Below, one piece after another: positions 16,867 to 27,291 of a stretch of 64,000 nt of DNA. Both the position numbers and the translations under genes were made by a program. How positions within the stretch are numbered: position 1 is the first letter of the stretch; every line of letters starts with the position of its first letter. Source of the DNA: Roseburia sp. GTDB lineage: Bacteria; Bacillota; Clostridia; Lachnospirales; Lachnospiraceae. The notes under the pieces were generated by a model. The model saw only the letters and a list, made by a program, of their open reading frames with translations, was not told the DNA's origin and ran no database searches. The stretch lies in assembly GCA_019421345.1 (NCBI GenBank), contig JAHZFL010000002.1, positions 227,109 through 291,108 of the forward strand, read 5' to 3'.

Positions 16867-19800
16867 TTTTCTATACATCGCCTGATTAACCTTACCTGGT
16901 AATTCCCGTATAATTGCCTTTGCAAGTCCATCTACACTTTGAACTTCATGCAAATTAATATCGCCAATATTTATATTAATAGGGTTACCACTTCTTACAT
17001 TATCAACGTTATATCTTGGAATGTTAATCATAGATGGCATTGTATTCATATAATCAGGTATAAGCTGCTGTAAATTCTTTCTCATTTTATCATGGTCAAA
17101 AACAACAACTTCACCAATTCCAGCATCTAATGGAGATATACTCCCAGAAAGTAGTTCTCTTGTGTCAGATGCGCTATATACGGTTTCGCCACCTTCAAAT
17201 AAATGTATTTGCCTTCCTTTTGCAATATAGGCGTTCCCATTATTATCACGAATAATTTCATTTCCGCTTTCGGCTACTTCATGCCAACCTGGCTTGGCAT
17301 TGTCTGTACCAGAACCGTACTTCTCAATCGTTGGAAGATTACTAATGCCACCGCCACTATTTGCATTTGGTTTACTTGGTTTACTTGGTTTTTTAGTTGG
17401 TGTATTTTTATTCCCAGATACGGTTGGTGCTTTGCTAGAACTGGACGTTTGAGAACTTGTTGATTCGGCTGATTTAATGGCATTTAAAGCAGCGATTTGA
17501 GCATTGGCTGCATTCCATGCCGCATCAACGATCGCTTGTTGTGTGGCAAGATATTGGTTTCTAAAATTATTCAGAACCTCCATTCTACCATTTAGAATAT
17601 CGTTTTCCCAAGTAGCACCAAGTACCTGAGCAGCCATTTCTCTGTTAACGGTTTCTTCTCTTTCTGTTGCAATTGCATTCCATGCTTGCTTAAGCGCATC
17701 ATAGTACTCGATTTTTTCATTATAAGAATCTATTAATCCCTGATTATCTTCAATTTGTTGTTGAATATGAATGTAATTGTCTTTAAAAGATTCAATATCT
17801 GAAATTCTATTAGAAAGAATTAATTTCTCATAATCCTTCCCCCAAATAGCAATAGCAAGCTGCTTATATTCTTCATTTTGCTTTGCAGACGATATTTCAG
17901 ACCAAAGGTCACGATATTTTTCGAGTTCTGCAATGACTTCATCCAGTGCATTTTTTTCTTTCTCTAATCCAGCTACAGTTTCTTGTAATTCTAAATCAGC
18001 AAGATTCTGTTGTGCGTCACGAACCTCTTCACGGTCATGTGTGTAAATATATTCTTTGCCATTATACAATTTAACATTTCTATTATTTAATGCTCTGTAT
18101 AATTGGTAACGTGCTTTTTCAAGGTCAATGGCTCTTTGCTTTTCGTCATTTTCATCTTGAAGTTTTGATATGGTATCATCAATAGCATCTTGTTTTTGCT
18201 TGATACTGTCAATTTCAGTTTGGTATACATCATCAACAACTTTTAAAATTCCGTCATATTCATCCAATTGATTCTGCAGCACATCATTCTGCTTTTCTAA
18301 GCCATCAATAATACCTTGGATGCCATCAATCTCTTTGTCGATTCGTTTTGTTATTGCTGATATTACTTTGTCGTATACATCCAACTGTTGTTGATATAAA
18401 TTACCAACAGAGTCCCAATAATCTTTTGCTGATATTTTACCGTCACGATAGAACTCATCCAAGAGAGAGCGTGATTTATTTAAGAATGTTTGGAAATCAA
18501 TCAGTCCTGCATCTAATTCTGCTTTGTAAAGAGCAAGGTATTTATCCAGATATTCCTTCCAGTCCTTTTGAATATCCTCCATTGTCTTTTTGGCTTCTTT
18601 TTTTGCAGAAGAAGCAGATGATTTAATTTTGGGCTTGGTTGAATAAGTTCCAGAACCAATCTTGTTAATGTTTTTCATTGCGTTTTGCAATGCTGTGATT
18701 TGTGCTTCAGCATCATTAAATTGTTTCATAGACGCTAATTGCTCCGCTGATGCAGCTGCTAATTTTGCTTTTGCTAAATCATAGAATCCATTAGCAGATT
18801 CCCTCGCCGTATTTCCATCATCAGAAAGTTTCTGTTGGATATTGCTTTGTAATAACTGTAAATCAGCAATCTGATTTTGGATTTTAGCTTGTACTAAAGC
18901 AAGCATAGCCTCTCTATTGATTGTACAAGCACCAGTTACCGCATCAAATTGTAAAGCAGTAGCATAGCCCGCATCTACCATTGCAAGCATTGTGTCAACA
19001 GAAACAGATCCATTTGCTGCTTGTTCTGCGAAAGCTTCATTTACAGATGCAATAGAAGAACGGAGCGTATCTACCGAATTGGTTGCAGATTCTGCTAATT
19101 TGGTGATAGTGTCGTATGATAAAGTTGGAAGATTATCTCCATCTAGTAACGCATCTACTTTATCAAGTTCATTTTCAAGAGGTATACTGTAATAACCTTC
19201 AAATTGAGGCGCAGACGATAAATAATCATTAATTGCATCCGCAACTTCCTCTTCACTTCCAATAAATTCTTTACTGGCAATAGCTGTATCAATCAATTCT
19301 TGTCTAAATGTTTCAAAATCTTGTTCTGTTTTAGGAAGTTCTCTGCCTTGCAAGGCTGTCAACATTGTCTGCTGTGCAAGATTTTCGTTCAGATTATCAA
19401 TAGATGAATTATAAGCATCTACCTCATCTTTCATCTCACTATACCTACTATAAATAGCCTGAAACAATGAGTTTTCTGATAATTCTTCGCCTGTAAAAGC
19501 ACCAGAACTTCTCAGTGCCATGACTGCATCTTCTAACTTATGGTAATTATCTAAAATCCCTTCTATCTTGGTATCATCACCAGTTAATACTAATGCACCA
19601 CCACCAGAACCAAATGAACCTCTATCAATAATTCCAGCTTTTTCTAACTCTTTAAACGCTTTAACTGCATCATCACCTGTGGCATCTATAATATTACTGC
19701 CCCAAAATCCACTTTCCCCAGCCTTTAATAGCTCTTCTTTCGTTGCATTTATTCCAGCGAGCAAATCAATCTGTGAATATTTCAAAGCGTCAATACTTGC

Positions 19801-22194
19801 TTGTTTGATAGCATTTGACAAAGAACCATACTTTACAATCAAATCGTCAATACTTTCACCTTCAAGTCCTAATTTCTTTAATAACTCTGTTTGCGTAGTC
19901 ATCAACTCTTCTTTTGAAGATTTATCTGTCTTTACTGCTTCTGACAAAGTTAAGTATTTACCTGTCAATTCTGTAAGTTCAAATGTTAAATTACTTGCTG
20001 TATTGGCTGCGTCTTTTGCTTTCTGTCTTGACTCCTCTGCTTTTTGATTTGCAGAATCAATAGCTGATGTCACCATTCCAAAAGCTGTGCTGATTGCCAT
20101 AATTGCTATGCCTATTGGATTACTTAAAAATGCCGCCTTTAAACTAGCACCAAATCCCTTAACTGCTGCTGTAAGGCTAAATGTACTTGCCGTAGCTGTC
20201 TTTTGTGCCGTTGTCTGTGCTTTTGTAGATTGAACCAATCCCATTTGAGCCAATTTTGCTTGTGCTTGAGCCTTTGTAAGACCAGTTGTACGCAAAATTG
20301 CTATACGGTCTGCTTCACTTAATGATTTACTCGCTAATACTTGTTTTAACTGTGTTTCACTTAATCCTACTGATACTGCTTTCAATGTATTTAATGCGTT
20401 TGTGTACTCTGTTGTACCTCTTGCCATAGTTGACATATCTTTTACTGTATTAAGTGCCGTTCCGAAGTTACTTGCCTGAATTGCTGATGCCTTAAATGCT
20501 GTCGATAATGTAGTAATTACTTTTACAATACCGATTGCAACAAATCCTTTTAAAGTTGATTCAACTAATCCCAAACTATTTACAAATTGAAGTGTAGCAT
20601 TTCCACAATCCAAGATACTTTTAACTGTAGAACCATCCAATACTGACTGATAAGTTTCTGTCATAGTAGCCTTAAACTGATTTAAAGAGGCTTCACTTGA
20701 GGATAAATACTTGTCGTATTCTGCTTGTGCTGAACCAGAAGATTCCAAACTTCTCTGATAAATCTCTTGTGCTTCGGACATATTATTTAAGGTTGCACTA
20801 ATAACTGATGCTCTATGCTTACCTGCAATAAGTTCTAACAATGCACTTTGATCTGTATCTGACATGTCCTGATATACTTTTGCAATATCAACATAAATAT
20901 CATAAATACTACGTAATGTTTCACCATCTGCTTCAATAATTTCAACACCACCGCTACCATTTATATTAGTAAGTGCTTTAATCTTTGCTTCTAACTTGGC
21001 AGTAGATGTAACAACTGTTTCTGTTTCCTCGCCCATTAATTCTAATTCTGCGGTACATCCACGAATACGAAGTGCAGAAGTACGAAGTCCTAATGCTAAT
21101 GCGTCTGCATCCTGGTATTGTCTGTTACCTGCGGCTAAGAGGGCTATAAATTCATCTACAGAAGTGTTTGCATCTGCGAACACCGAACCAACTGACTGTA
21201 CGCCTTGAGCAATTTCAGCAGTTGTGATACTTGCTGTATTACCAATTTCATTGTACTTATCAATCAATGCTTCTGCCTTATTAATTGCATCGTCATAACC
21301 ATCTACAACATCATAGGCTTGCACACCAGATATGATTGCCTTTGCTGAATCTGAAGCTGACATATCTCCGACATTGGATAACATCGTTGCTTTTTCTGCT
21401 AATGCATCACTTTCTGTCAAATTGTAACCTGACTTAGAAAACTCTGTTGTACTTTCAATCAATGCTTTCTGTGTTGTTGCTAACTTCTGTGCTTTTTCGT
21501 TACATCTATCAAGATAATCTGGGTAATCACTTCTTGAAAGTTCATTCTGTACCTTGATTAAGTCTGTATAAGCCTTATCTAAAGTCAATGCTTCTTCCCA
21601 AGTGTCATGCAACTGTCTTGTAAGTAACATAATACCACCAGTACCAGTAAACAACTCTGTAGCACGTTTGAATGTTTTCTTGAATGTATCACCCAATGTA
21701 AGTCCTGCTAAATTATTTGCTTTTAGTTCAGACCTCATAGCTGACAACTGCATTCTCAAATTCTGAATTTCTTTTCCAGACGATGCTAATTTTGCACTAT
21801 CTAATAATGAATTATACTTTGCTGTCATATTTTCGTCCTTGAATAACTTTGTATTCTGCTGACCGAAAATATTAATATCATTGATAAGTTTGTCTTTCTT
21901 CAAGTTCATACTTACCTGAATTGGTACTTTGTTAGCCGTTGCTTGTGCTTGCTGTGTAGCTTGCTGTACCGATGTAACAGTACCCTTCTTATTCATTTTT
22001 CCAGTTAGATTTACCGTACCATTCATAGACGCTAAATCTTGCTTTAACTGTGCCTTCGTTCTAGCCTTATTAAGAGTGCCAATAAGCGGAACTTTAATAT
22101 CTCCTAGATTCTTCGCATCAGTTTGTACCTGCTTCTTGCTTTGTGCTTTCTTCAAATCAGCAATCAAACCAATCCAAAAATTGTTTTGTGCCAT
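16864..22194 (-). CDS. Phage tail tape measure protein
   Basis: 1776 residues, ATG 22194 behind AAGGAGG. Residues of about 200-400 form a TP901-type tape-measure core (TTAEIAQGVQSVGSVFADANTSVDEFIALLAAGN and ALALGLRTSALRIRG regions). Hydrophobic segments occur near residues 570 and 695 (SNPIGIAIMAISTAFGMV). A long coiled-coil region follows at about 1250-1620, then a Pro/Lys/Ser linker. The C-terminal segment (GSGTDNAKPGWHEVAESGNE, then LFEGGETVYSASDTRELLSG) is the usual tape-measure ending. It would set tail length and enter the host membrane during DNA delivery. No major tail, baseplate, capsid or portal gene accompanies it, which is unusual. Confidence 0.88.
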   Translation of the reverse strand: MAQNNFWIGLIADLKKAQSKKQVQTDAKNLGDIKVPLIGTLNKARTKAQLKQDLASMNGTVNLTGKMNKKGTVTSVQQATQQAQATANKVPIQVSMNLKKDKLINDINIFGQQNTKLFKDENMTAKYNSLLDSAKLASSGKEIQNLRMQLSAMRSELKANNLAGLTLGDTFKKTFKRATELFTGTGGIMLLTRQLHDTWEEALTLDKAYTDLIKVQNELSRSDYPDYLDRCNEKAQKLATTQKALIESTTEFSKSGYNLTESDALAEKATMLSNVGDMSASDSAKAIISGVQAYDVVDGYDDAINKAEALIDKYNEIGNTASITTAEIAQGVQSVGSVFADANTSVDEFIALLAAGNRQYQDADALALGLRTSALRIRGCTAELELMGEETETVVTSTAKLEAKIKALTNINGSGGVEIIEADGETLRSIYDIYVDIAKVYQDMSDTDQSALLELIAGKHRASVISATLNNMSEAQEIYQRSLESSGSAQAEYDKYLSSSEASLNQFKATMTETYQSVLDGSTVKSILDCGNATLQFVNSLGLVESTLKGFVAIGIVKVITTLSTAFKASAIQASNFGTALNTVKDMSTMARGTTEYTNALNTLKAVSVGLSETQLKQVLASKSLSEADRIAILRTTGLTKAQAQAKLAQMGLVQSTKAQTTAQKTATASTFSLTAAVKGFGASLKAAFLSNPIGIAIMAISTAFGMVTSAIDSANQKAEESRQKAKDAANTASNLTFELTELTGKYLTLSEAVKTDKSSKEELMTTQTELLKKLGLEGESIDDLIVKYGSLSNAIKQASIDALKYSQIDLLAGINATKEELLKAGESGFWGSNIIDATGDDAVKAFKELEKAGIIDRGSFGSGGGALVLTGDDTKIEGILDNYHKLEDAVMALRSSGAFTGEELSENSLFQAIYSRYSEMKDEVDAYNSSIDNLNENLAQQTMLTALQGRELPKTEQDFETFRQELIDTAIASKEFIGSEEEVADAINDYLSSAPQFEGYYSIPLENELDKVDALLDGDNLPTLSYDTITKLAESATNSVDTLRSSIASVNEAFAEQAANGSVSVDTMLAMVDAGYATALQFDAVTGACTINREAMLALVQAKIQNQIADLQLLQSNIQQKLSDDGNTARESANGFYDLAKAKLAAASAEQLASMKQFNDAEAQITALQNAMKNINKIGSGTYSTKPKIKSSASSAKKEAKKTMEDIQKDWKEYLDKYLALYKAELDAGLIDFQTFLNKSRSLLDEFYRDGKISAKDYWDSVGNLYQQQLDVYDKVISAITKRIDKEIDGIQGIIDGLEKQNDVLQNQLDEYDGILKVVDDVYQTEIDSIKQKQDAIDDTISKLQDENDEKQRAIDLEKARYQLYRALNNRNVKLYNGKEYIYTHDREEVRDAQQNLADLELQETVAGLEKEKNALDEVIAELEKYRDLWSEISSAKQNEEYKQLAIAIWGKDYEKLILSNRISDIESFKDNYIHIQQQIEDNQGLIDSYNEKIEYYDALKQAWNAIATEREETVNREMAAQVLGATWENDILNGRMEVLNNFRNQYLATQQAIVDAAWNAANAQIAALNAIKSAESTSSQTSSSSKAPTVSGNKNTPTKKPSKPSKPNANSGGGISNLPTIEKYGSGTDNAKPGWHEVAESGNEIIRDNNGNAYIAKGRQIHLFEGGETVYSASDTRELLSGSISPLDAGIGEVVVFDHDKMRKNLQQLIPDYMNTMPSMINIPRYNVDNVRSGNPININIGDINLHEVQSVDGLAKAIIRELPGKVNQAMYRK

Positions 22195-22312
22195 GTTTCC
22201 TCCTTGTCTTATCGTAAACTTGTCATAAATTTTGTATTGACTTTTACTATTACACCATATATAATTGACATCATAGTATATATTTGTGTTATTTTTAACA
22301 TTTTATTAAAAA

Positions 22313-22492
22313 TTAACTGTCTAAATAATCATTTAGTGCAATTAAATGACTTTCCCACAAATCTTTTTTTCCTGATTTGAATGCAGACAATACTTGTCTT
22401 GGCATTCCTATCTGCTTTGCGATGTAGGTCTGTTTCTCACGTTCCGTCCTTTTTATCAATTTTTTTCTTACTTCTTCTTGACTAATCATCAT
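22313..22492 (-). CDS. Small helix-turn-helix protein
   Basis: 59 codons: begins MMISQEEVRKKLIKRTEREK, contains AKQIGMPRQVLSAFKSGKKDL and ends HLIALNDYLDS. The ISQ...AKQIGMPRQVLSAFKSGKK stretch fits a Cro/XRE helix-turn-helix. The second ATG (22489) has the better spacing to AGGAGA. Related in layout to the 63-residue protein at 22918-23109, suggesting a paralogous pair of regulators. Confidence 0.6.
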   Translation of the reverse strand: MMISQEEVRKKLIKRTEREKQTYIAKQIGMPRQVLSAFKSGKKDLWESHLIALNDYLDS

Positions 22493-22534
22493 TTTCTCCT
22501 ACTATTATTTTTTTCATATAGATTTTTTGTCACA

Positions 22535-22569
22535 TAAAAAAATAGAAGTAAGCAAAATACTCACTTCTA
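22535..22569 (-). terminator. Intrinsic terminator
   Basis: Minus strand TAGAAGTGAG pairs with CTTACTTCTA, followed by TTTTTTTATG. It separates the small regulator/tape-measure unit from the region upstream. Confidence 0.75.
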
Positions 22570-22917
22570 CTCAAATTCATACTAGCATCCAGTAGAGATT
22601 ATGGAAGTCCTCTACCAGATGACCTATTACATTGTGGAGATATAATAGGATTTACATAATTGTTTTGAATTTCTTCAATGTGCCTTAGTGGAGTCGGCAC
22701 TAATACTGATACAGGCTATGACACCTATACCAGTCCGAATCAGAAAGGAGATTCTTTATGTAAACTATACGAATATAGCAATTCATCATTGCACGAAAGG
22801 CTTTAGCACCGTAACCTTTCCACAGTGTTGCGGCAACGCCTTTCATGCAAATAGCACGATATTCAAAGTTTTCCTTTCTTTGAATTTTTATAATCACATC
22901 TGAAGATGGAATTACCC
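22570..22917. other. Region without a convincing gene between two small regulators
   Basis: Contains a short hairpin GTAGAG (22592-22597) / CTCTAC (22610-22615). Open frames exist on both strands (a 65-codon minus frame ending YRCHSLYQY, and a second minus frame ending NPIISPQCNRSSGRGLP), but none has a good ribosome binding site. A small RNA or a degraded gene are both possible. Confidence 0.3.
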
Positions 22918-23109
22918 TTACTGTGGTATGACTACCATGTCCAAATATGCTTCTAATCTTTCTGCATCACTTGGACATAAATACAATTTGCCTTGTTTGA
23001 ATTTTGCTAAAATATCATATGTAATATGTGTATATTTTGAAATTGCCCTCGCAGACAGACCAGAAGCAACCGTTTTAATCAATTTTTCTTTTAATTCCTC
23101 TTGATTCAT
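22918..23109 (-). CDS. Small helix-turn-helix regulator
   Basis: 63 residues: MNQEELKEKLIKTVASGLSARAISKYTHITYDILAKFKQGKLYL is a Cro/CI-like helix-turn-helix with recognition helix around ITYDILAKFKQG. ATG behind TTGGAG. Lies just downstream of the large polymerase gene on the same strand, so it may regulate expression within the element. Confidence 0.65.
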   Translation of the reverse strand: MNQEELKEKLIKTVASGLSARAISKYTHITYDILAKFKQGKLYLCPSDAERLEAYLDMVVIPQ

Positions 23110-23245
23110 AATTACTCCAATCTTTTAAATATTTTGTTGGAAATGATATATTACCTCTTTCCTATATTCACTTGGACATTTTGCACAAAGAAAATAATAT
23201 TTCCCTTTGTTTTAAAGTATTAATCGGCAATTTCTTTGTGCGCAT

Positions 23246-26200
23246 TTAACATTTTTTCGTTTTTTGCAAAAGCTCTATAATATCCACACACGCTTTCTGA
23301 TAATCCTCCTTCTTAACCAGTCTTGACTCATATTCTTTAGGTTCAATCTTTTCATATATTACTTTGAATTTTATATCATCCGTTTTATTTGGATTTATGA
23401 CTATTGCTCCCAACATACTTAATTCCTTCAATCGGCTTTTCAGATTCTTTCTTTGATATTCAGTATAACCACAAAGTTTGGATATATTGGAAAAATTCAA
23501 TCCATTGTTTCTATTATCGTGTATCGTCAACGAATTTATGATATGACATATCTGCCTATTCTTTCCAACTGACCTATCGGATTCCATATGCTTACTTATT
23601 ACAATTAAAACTGCATATAGTTTCTGTAATTCCTCTATGTGTTTTGATGAAATATTATATTCTGCCAATTTTTCATCGGACACAGCATCAAGAATATGCT
23701 CAATATCTTCATCCCTGACAATTATTTGCGAATACACCTTGTTCTTATCCTCTAACTCTGCAATATGAAACTCTTTTTTCTTCTGATGCCTTGCAAGTTT
23801 TCGCTCTTTTAATTCCTTTGTTTTCTCTGCTCTTGAAACAATAGTTGAGAAATCCAACTCGCTATCTGTATAATTTTCTTTTGCCCTTCTAAGCATTTCT
23901 CTCTCAAAGCAATTCCAAAGAATATTTTTAGCACTATCATTATCAACCAAAGAAGATTCACGATAACACATATACACAATACAATTCAAAACTTTATTAA
24001 CACTCTTCTCCTCCGACAACTTACATATCTTTAACAGTTCATTTCTTGCATAGATATAAAAGTATCGGTAATGGCTAATCCGCTCTTCTCGACTATCATT
24101 TAAATTATCATCACCTATGAGTTGCTTATATAATCCTGCGTTTTCCTCTGCAAGTTCAATCAATCTTTTTCTTATTTCGATATACAGTTTAGAAGTCTCA
24201 TTTGGCTTTTCTGTGACAAATATCTTCAAGAATTTATCCAAATTGAACTTATTCTCCGATATTTTATTATCAATTTCAGCAAACTTGTCTTCCATATAAT
24301 GACATATCCGATTAAGGCTAATGCTACTATCAGAAAATTTCAATTGATTATTGATTACTTTCGTATCTCCTGCAAAGAAAAACTCTGCATTTTCTATCCC
24401 ATTTTTTTCAGCCTTTAGTTTACGCTCATTCTTAGGAAGATATTTCATAAAATATGGTTTCAAAATATTGTATGTTTTCAGAAACAACTCTATATCCGTT
24501 GGAATCGGTTCAAATTCACCAGTTTTAGCAGCATCAATCGTAAGCTGTCCAACAATGTCCATTATCTTAATATACTTTTGAATTTTCTCACGATTTTCGT
24601 CTGTTTGCTCAATACCCCATAGATTAGTAACCCTGTCAATAACTGAACCTATATTATTCTGATAAGCCAACGCATCAAACTCCATGAGTTTGCTTATATT
24701 CTGTACATTTGGAAGTTCTATATTTTCAGATTTTTTCGTATTGGTTAAATCCACATACTTAACATCAATCGTGTTGCCGTTTCCGTCTTTTCTTGCTCTC
24801 TCAACTGCTTGTATATATTTTTCGCAATTAGTTGTGGCAATATGGTCTCCGTCAAAATCGGCAGTCCCCAATGCAAGCGGAATCGTAGAGTAAGAATCAG
24901 TTACAATACCCGTCTTTTGATACTTAAACCACTTCTTGATAAGTTTATATCTCTGTTCATCCTCATTTGACACCATTTTTGCCGTTCTTGCTTCCATGTA
25001 AATATGAGGATTTCTTATCAATGCCAACTTGTCACATTTGAACTCGTCCTTATCTGTGTCTTTTTTAGAAGATTTTTCATTCTGATACAACCACCAATAA
25101 GCATATATTTCTTCTGTTTTCAGTAATCCAGTAACTTTATCTCCACGCTTACCAAATGCAAATTGTGCAAGAGCATATATATCTGGTGTTAGTACCTGAT
25201 AATTGCCAGTAATATATAATTTACCAGACAGAACACGCTTAATAATACCATTTATATCTTCCCTGACTTTTCGCTTAAAATAATCATCTGCAAATATAAT
25301 AGGCTTATTCACATCTGAAGCATAATAAGCAGCTCTGTAGTAAGGGGGAATACGTTTCCATTCCTTTTTGTGATACTGTTCTTCATCAGCAGTACAACTT
25401 CTGAACCGTAAAAATTCATTTACATCGCAAGTAATTTTTTGTAACATATCAACTGTATCTTGTGTAAATGTTGTAATTTCATCATCTTCAAAACTAACTG
25501 TCAATAGGTGTTGGTAAGCTGTAAGCATTCTTTTCTTTAAATCACATACATCTTCTGAATACTCGCTTATATTAAAAGTGCGTTTGTAACTGCATTCAAT
25601 TTCATCCGTATCTTTCCCATTTGCATCCTTCTTATAAAAAACAACTAGTTCATCAAAAATCTTTCGCCATTTATCAATATCATTATCAAAAAGGCTTATA
25701 AACTTTGTCTGACTTTCTGTAAGAATAATATCAACTGACTCTTCTCTTAAATCATGTTTATTGCCTTTAATATCCGTAATAATCCATCCGTTTTCCTTTG
25801 CAAAAGATTTAATATCGAATGTATACAAATTACCTTTAATACCAGGAATAACTCTAATCTGAAAAGCAGCCGGTATGTAACGATTATCGTATTCATTTCT
25901 TATATCAAGTTCATTCGACCATTTTTTAGCACATTCCACAGACACAAGACCTGCACCATCAAACGGTATAATGCCGCCTTCAAAGGCTCTTTTATCATTA
26001 TTCTTAACATCATATTCCTTGATGTATTTATCCTTTTCGTTATCTCCTTCCTTCCAATTTGGATTGAGTTTTTTAGTCTGAATTACTGTGTCAAAAGTAT
26101 CTTCTACATCACGTTTGAAATCTTTAATTACAACGATTTTCGGAACATAAGTTATTACCTTGGAATCTGTACTAGGCAATCCATAATAGCTATTCCACTT

Positions 26201-26764
26201 TGCGTATCCTTTTTTATAATATGGATAGCCATTAATATTTGCACAATCATCTATCCCACCAAGTAATATTTTGTCAATTTTATAAAACAAATCTTCTCTA
26301 ATGAATAATGCTTTTTTACCTCTGTTGTGTCCACTTCCAACAATAACTCTTTTGAAGGACTCTGTGACGGGATTCCCGTCTTCGTCAAAGCATTGTACCT
26401 GTTTAAATTGAGGTGCTAGTGCCTTTCCGTCCGCATTCTTTTTATCTTTGTTTATATCTTCCCATTTCCAATGTTGAAGAACTATAATACCACCATGTTT
26501 ATTTAGCTGATTATATTTAGGAACATTATAACCAACATTCACAGATATAAGTCCTTCGATATATACCAAATCCAGATTTCCATACCTTTCAGTGCATACA
26601 TGTCTACTATCTATGGCTTCTATAGATCTTATCAATTCACTATCATTAACCGTATGTTTATACTTTGTAATATTTCTATCATTCTCCACATACTTAACAA
26701 TATTATTCTTAGGATTGCCCTTTAATTCAATACTTCTGATTACCTTCTGTACAATATTTTTAAT
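23246..26764 (-). CDS. Single-chain two-barrel RNA polymerase (YonO / QDE-1 / RdRP superfamily)
   Basis: 1172 residues if started at ATT 26764. Four motifs of the RdRP/QDE-1 family occur in order: FDGAGLVS (about 268-275; eukaryotic RdRPs have DGxGxIS), AAFQIRVIPGIKG (about 299-311; cf. SAFQIRxxGxKG with the catalytic Lys), RNPH (584-587) and the metal-binding ADFDGDHI (DFDGD at 636-640). These mark the two double-psi beta barrels of multisubunit-type RNA polymerases. The C terminus (about 1070-1140, ISKLCGYTEYQRKNLKSRLK) resembles a winged helix. Known relatives: YonO of phage SPbeta (DNA-dependent) and eukaryotic silencing RdRPs. It probably transcribes element genes; template preference is unknown. 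The first canonical start (GTG 26689) has no Shine-Dalgarno, whereas AAGGTGG lies 8 bases before the in-frame ATT. Confidence 0.85.
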   Translation of the reverse strand: MKNIVQKVIRSIELKGNPKNNIVKYVENDRNITKYKHTVNDSELIRSIEAIDSRHVCTERYGNLDLVYIEGLISVNVGYNVPKYNQLNKHGGIIVLQHWKWEDINKDKKNADGKALAPQFKQVQCFDEDGNPVTESFKRVIVGSGHNRGKKALFIREDLFYKIDKILLGGIDDCANINGYPYYKKGYAKWNSYYGLPSTDSKVITYVPKIVVIKDFKRDVEDTFDTVIQTKKLNPNWKEGDNEKDKYIKEYDVKNNDKRAFEGGIIPFDGAGLVSVECAKKWSNELDIRNEYDNRYIPAAFQIRVIPGIKGNLYTFDIKSFAKENGWIITDIKGNKHDLREESVDIILTESQTKFISLFDNDIDKWRKIFDELVVFYKKDANGKDTDEIECSYKRTFNISEYSEDVCDLKKRMLTAYQHLLTVSFEDDEITTFTQDTVDMLQKITCDVNEFLRFRSCTADEEQYHKKEWKRIPPYYRAAYYASDVNKPIIFADDYFKRKVREDINGIIKRVLSGKLYITGNYQVLTPDIYALAQFAFGKRGDKVTGLLKTEEIYAYWWLYQNEKSSKKDTDKDEFKCDKLALIRNPHIYMEARTAKMVSNEDEQRYKLIKKWFKYQKTGIVTDSYSTIPLALGTADFDGDHIATTNCEKYIQAVERARKDGNGNTIDVKYVDLTNTKKSENIELPNVQNISKLMEFDALAYQNNIGSVIDRVTNLWGIEQTDENREKIQKYIKIMDIVGQLTIDAAKTGEFEPIPTDIELFLKTYNILKPYFMKYLPKNERKLKAEKNGIENAEFFFAGDTKVINNQLKFSDSSISLNRICHYMEDKFAEIDNKISENKFNLDKFLKIFVTEKPNETSKLYIEIRKRLIELAEENAGLYKQLIGDDNLNDSREERISHYRYFYIYARNELLKICKLSEEKSVNKVLNCIVYMCYRESSLVDNDSAKNILWNCFEREMLRRAKENYTDSELDFSTIVSRAEKTKELKERKLARHQKKKEFHIAELEDKNKVYSQIIVRDEDIEHILDAVSDEKLAEYNISSKHIEELQKLYAVLIVISKHMESDRSVGKNRQICHIINSLTIHDNRNNGLNFSNISKLCGYTEYQRKNLKSRLKELSMLGAIVINPNKTDDIKFKVIYEKIEPKEYESRLVKKEDYQKACVDIIELLQKTKKC

Positions 26765-26989
26765 AACTCATTCCACCTTCCTTAAAAATCTTTATCAACA
26801 ATTTGTTTCTTTGAATATCCTCGTAAAACTCTTGGATATTTCAGTAATTACGTCTCCTATTTCTTTATAAAACCTTTCCAAAATCGTTGAAATAAGTATT
26901 TTATTGGCAAAACACCCCACTTTGGACTGATTTTAATCCTATTTTGATTCAAAAATGCCAATTTTTAAGCTTTTTCTCCTACTTTACCC

Positions 26990-27262
26990 TTAATTTTGAG
27001 TATTTTTTACCACTTTGAAACCACTATTAGGCTTTAACTTACAAATTCTCTCGCCTTTGGAGTTTTTCATAGTACCATCTGTAGAAACTGTATAAGATTC
27101 TATTCCTTGTTTATCCATCCATTCTTCAACTATGCCCTTTTTACCTTCACAGCGTCTTATATCACTTGCAATCTCTACCATAGTTGCATCCAGTTCAAAA
27201 ATATCTCTATTCCAATAAATCCACACAAAATCTTCTACATCTGCATATTGGTGACAAATCAT
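26990..27262 (-). CDS. Unknown element protein, start unclear
   Basis: 90 residues from ATG 27262: ADVEDFVWIYWNRDIFELD, VEIASDIRRCEGKKG, then a glycine/lysine-rich end. No Shine-Dalgarno precedes this ATG. The frame stays open about 66 bases further upstream, where it overlaps the end of the next gene and reads plausibly (SVEHLKDINLNDM), so the protein may begin earlier, possibly at a non-canonical codon, or be made by frameshifting from the upstream gene. No family recognised. Confidence 0.55.
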   Translation of the reverse strand: MICHQYADVEDFVWIYWNRDIFELDATMVEIASDIRRCEGKKGIVEEWMDKQGIESYTVSTDGTMKNSKGERICKLKPNSGFKVVKNTQN

Positions 27263-27291
27263 ATCATTAAGATTAATGTCTTTTAAATGCT

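Noticed and set aside
16593..16889. Plus-strand hydrophobic frame
   Set aside because: Overlaps the small basic gene and the end of the tape measure gene; no ribosome binding site.
19568..20047. Plus-strand frame inside the tape measure gene
   Set aside because: Antisense shadow; no start signals, while the minus frame is a clear tape measure.
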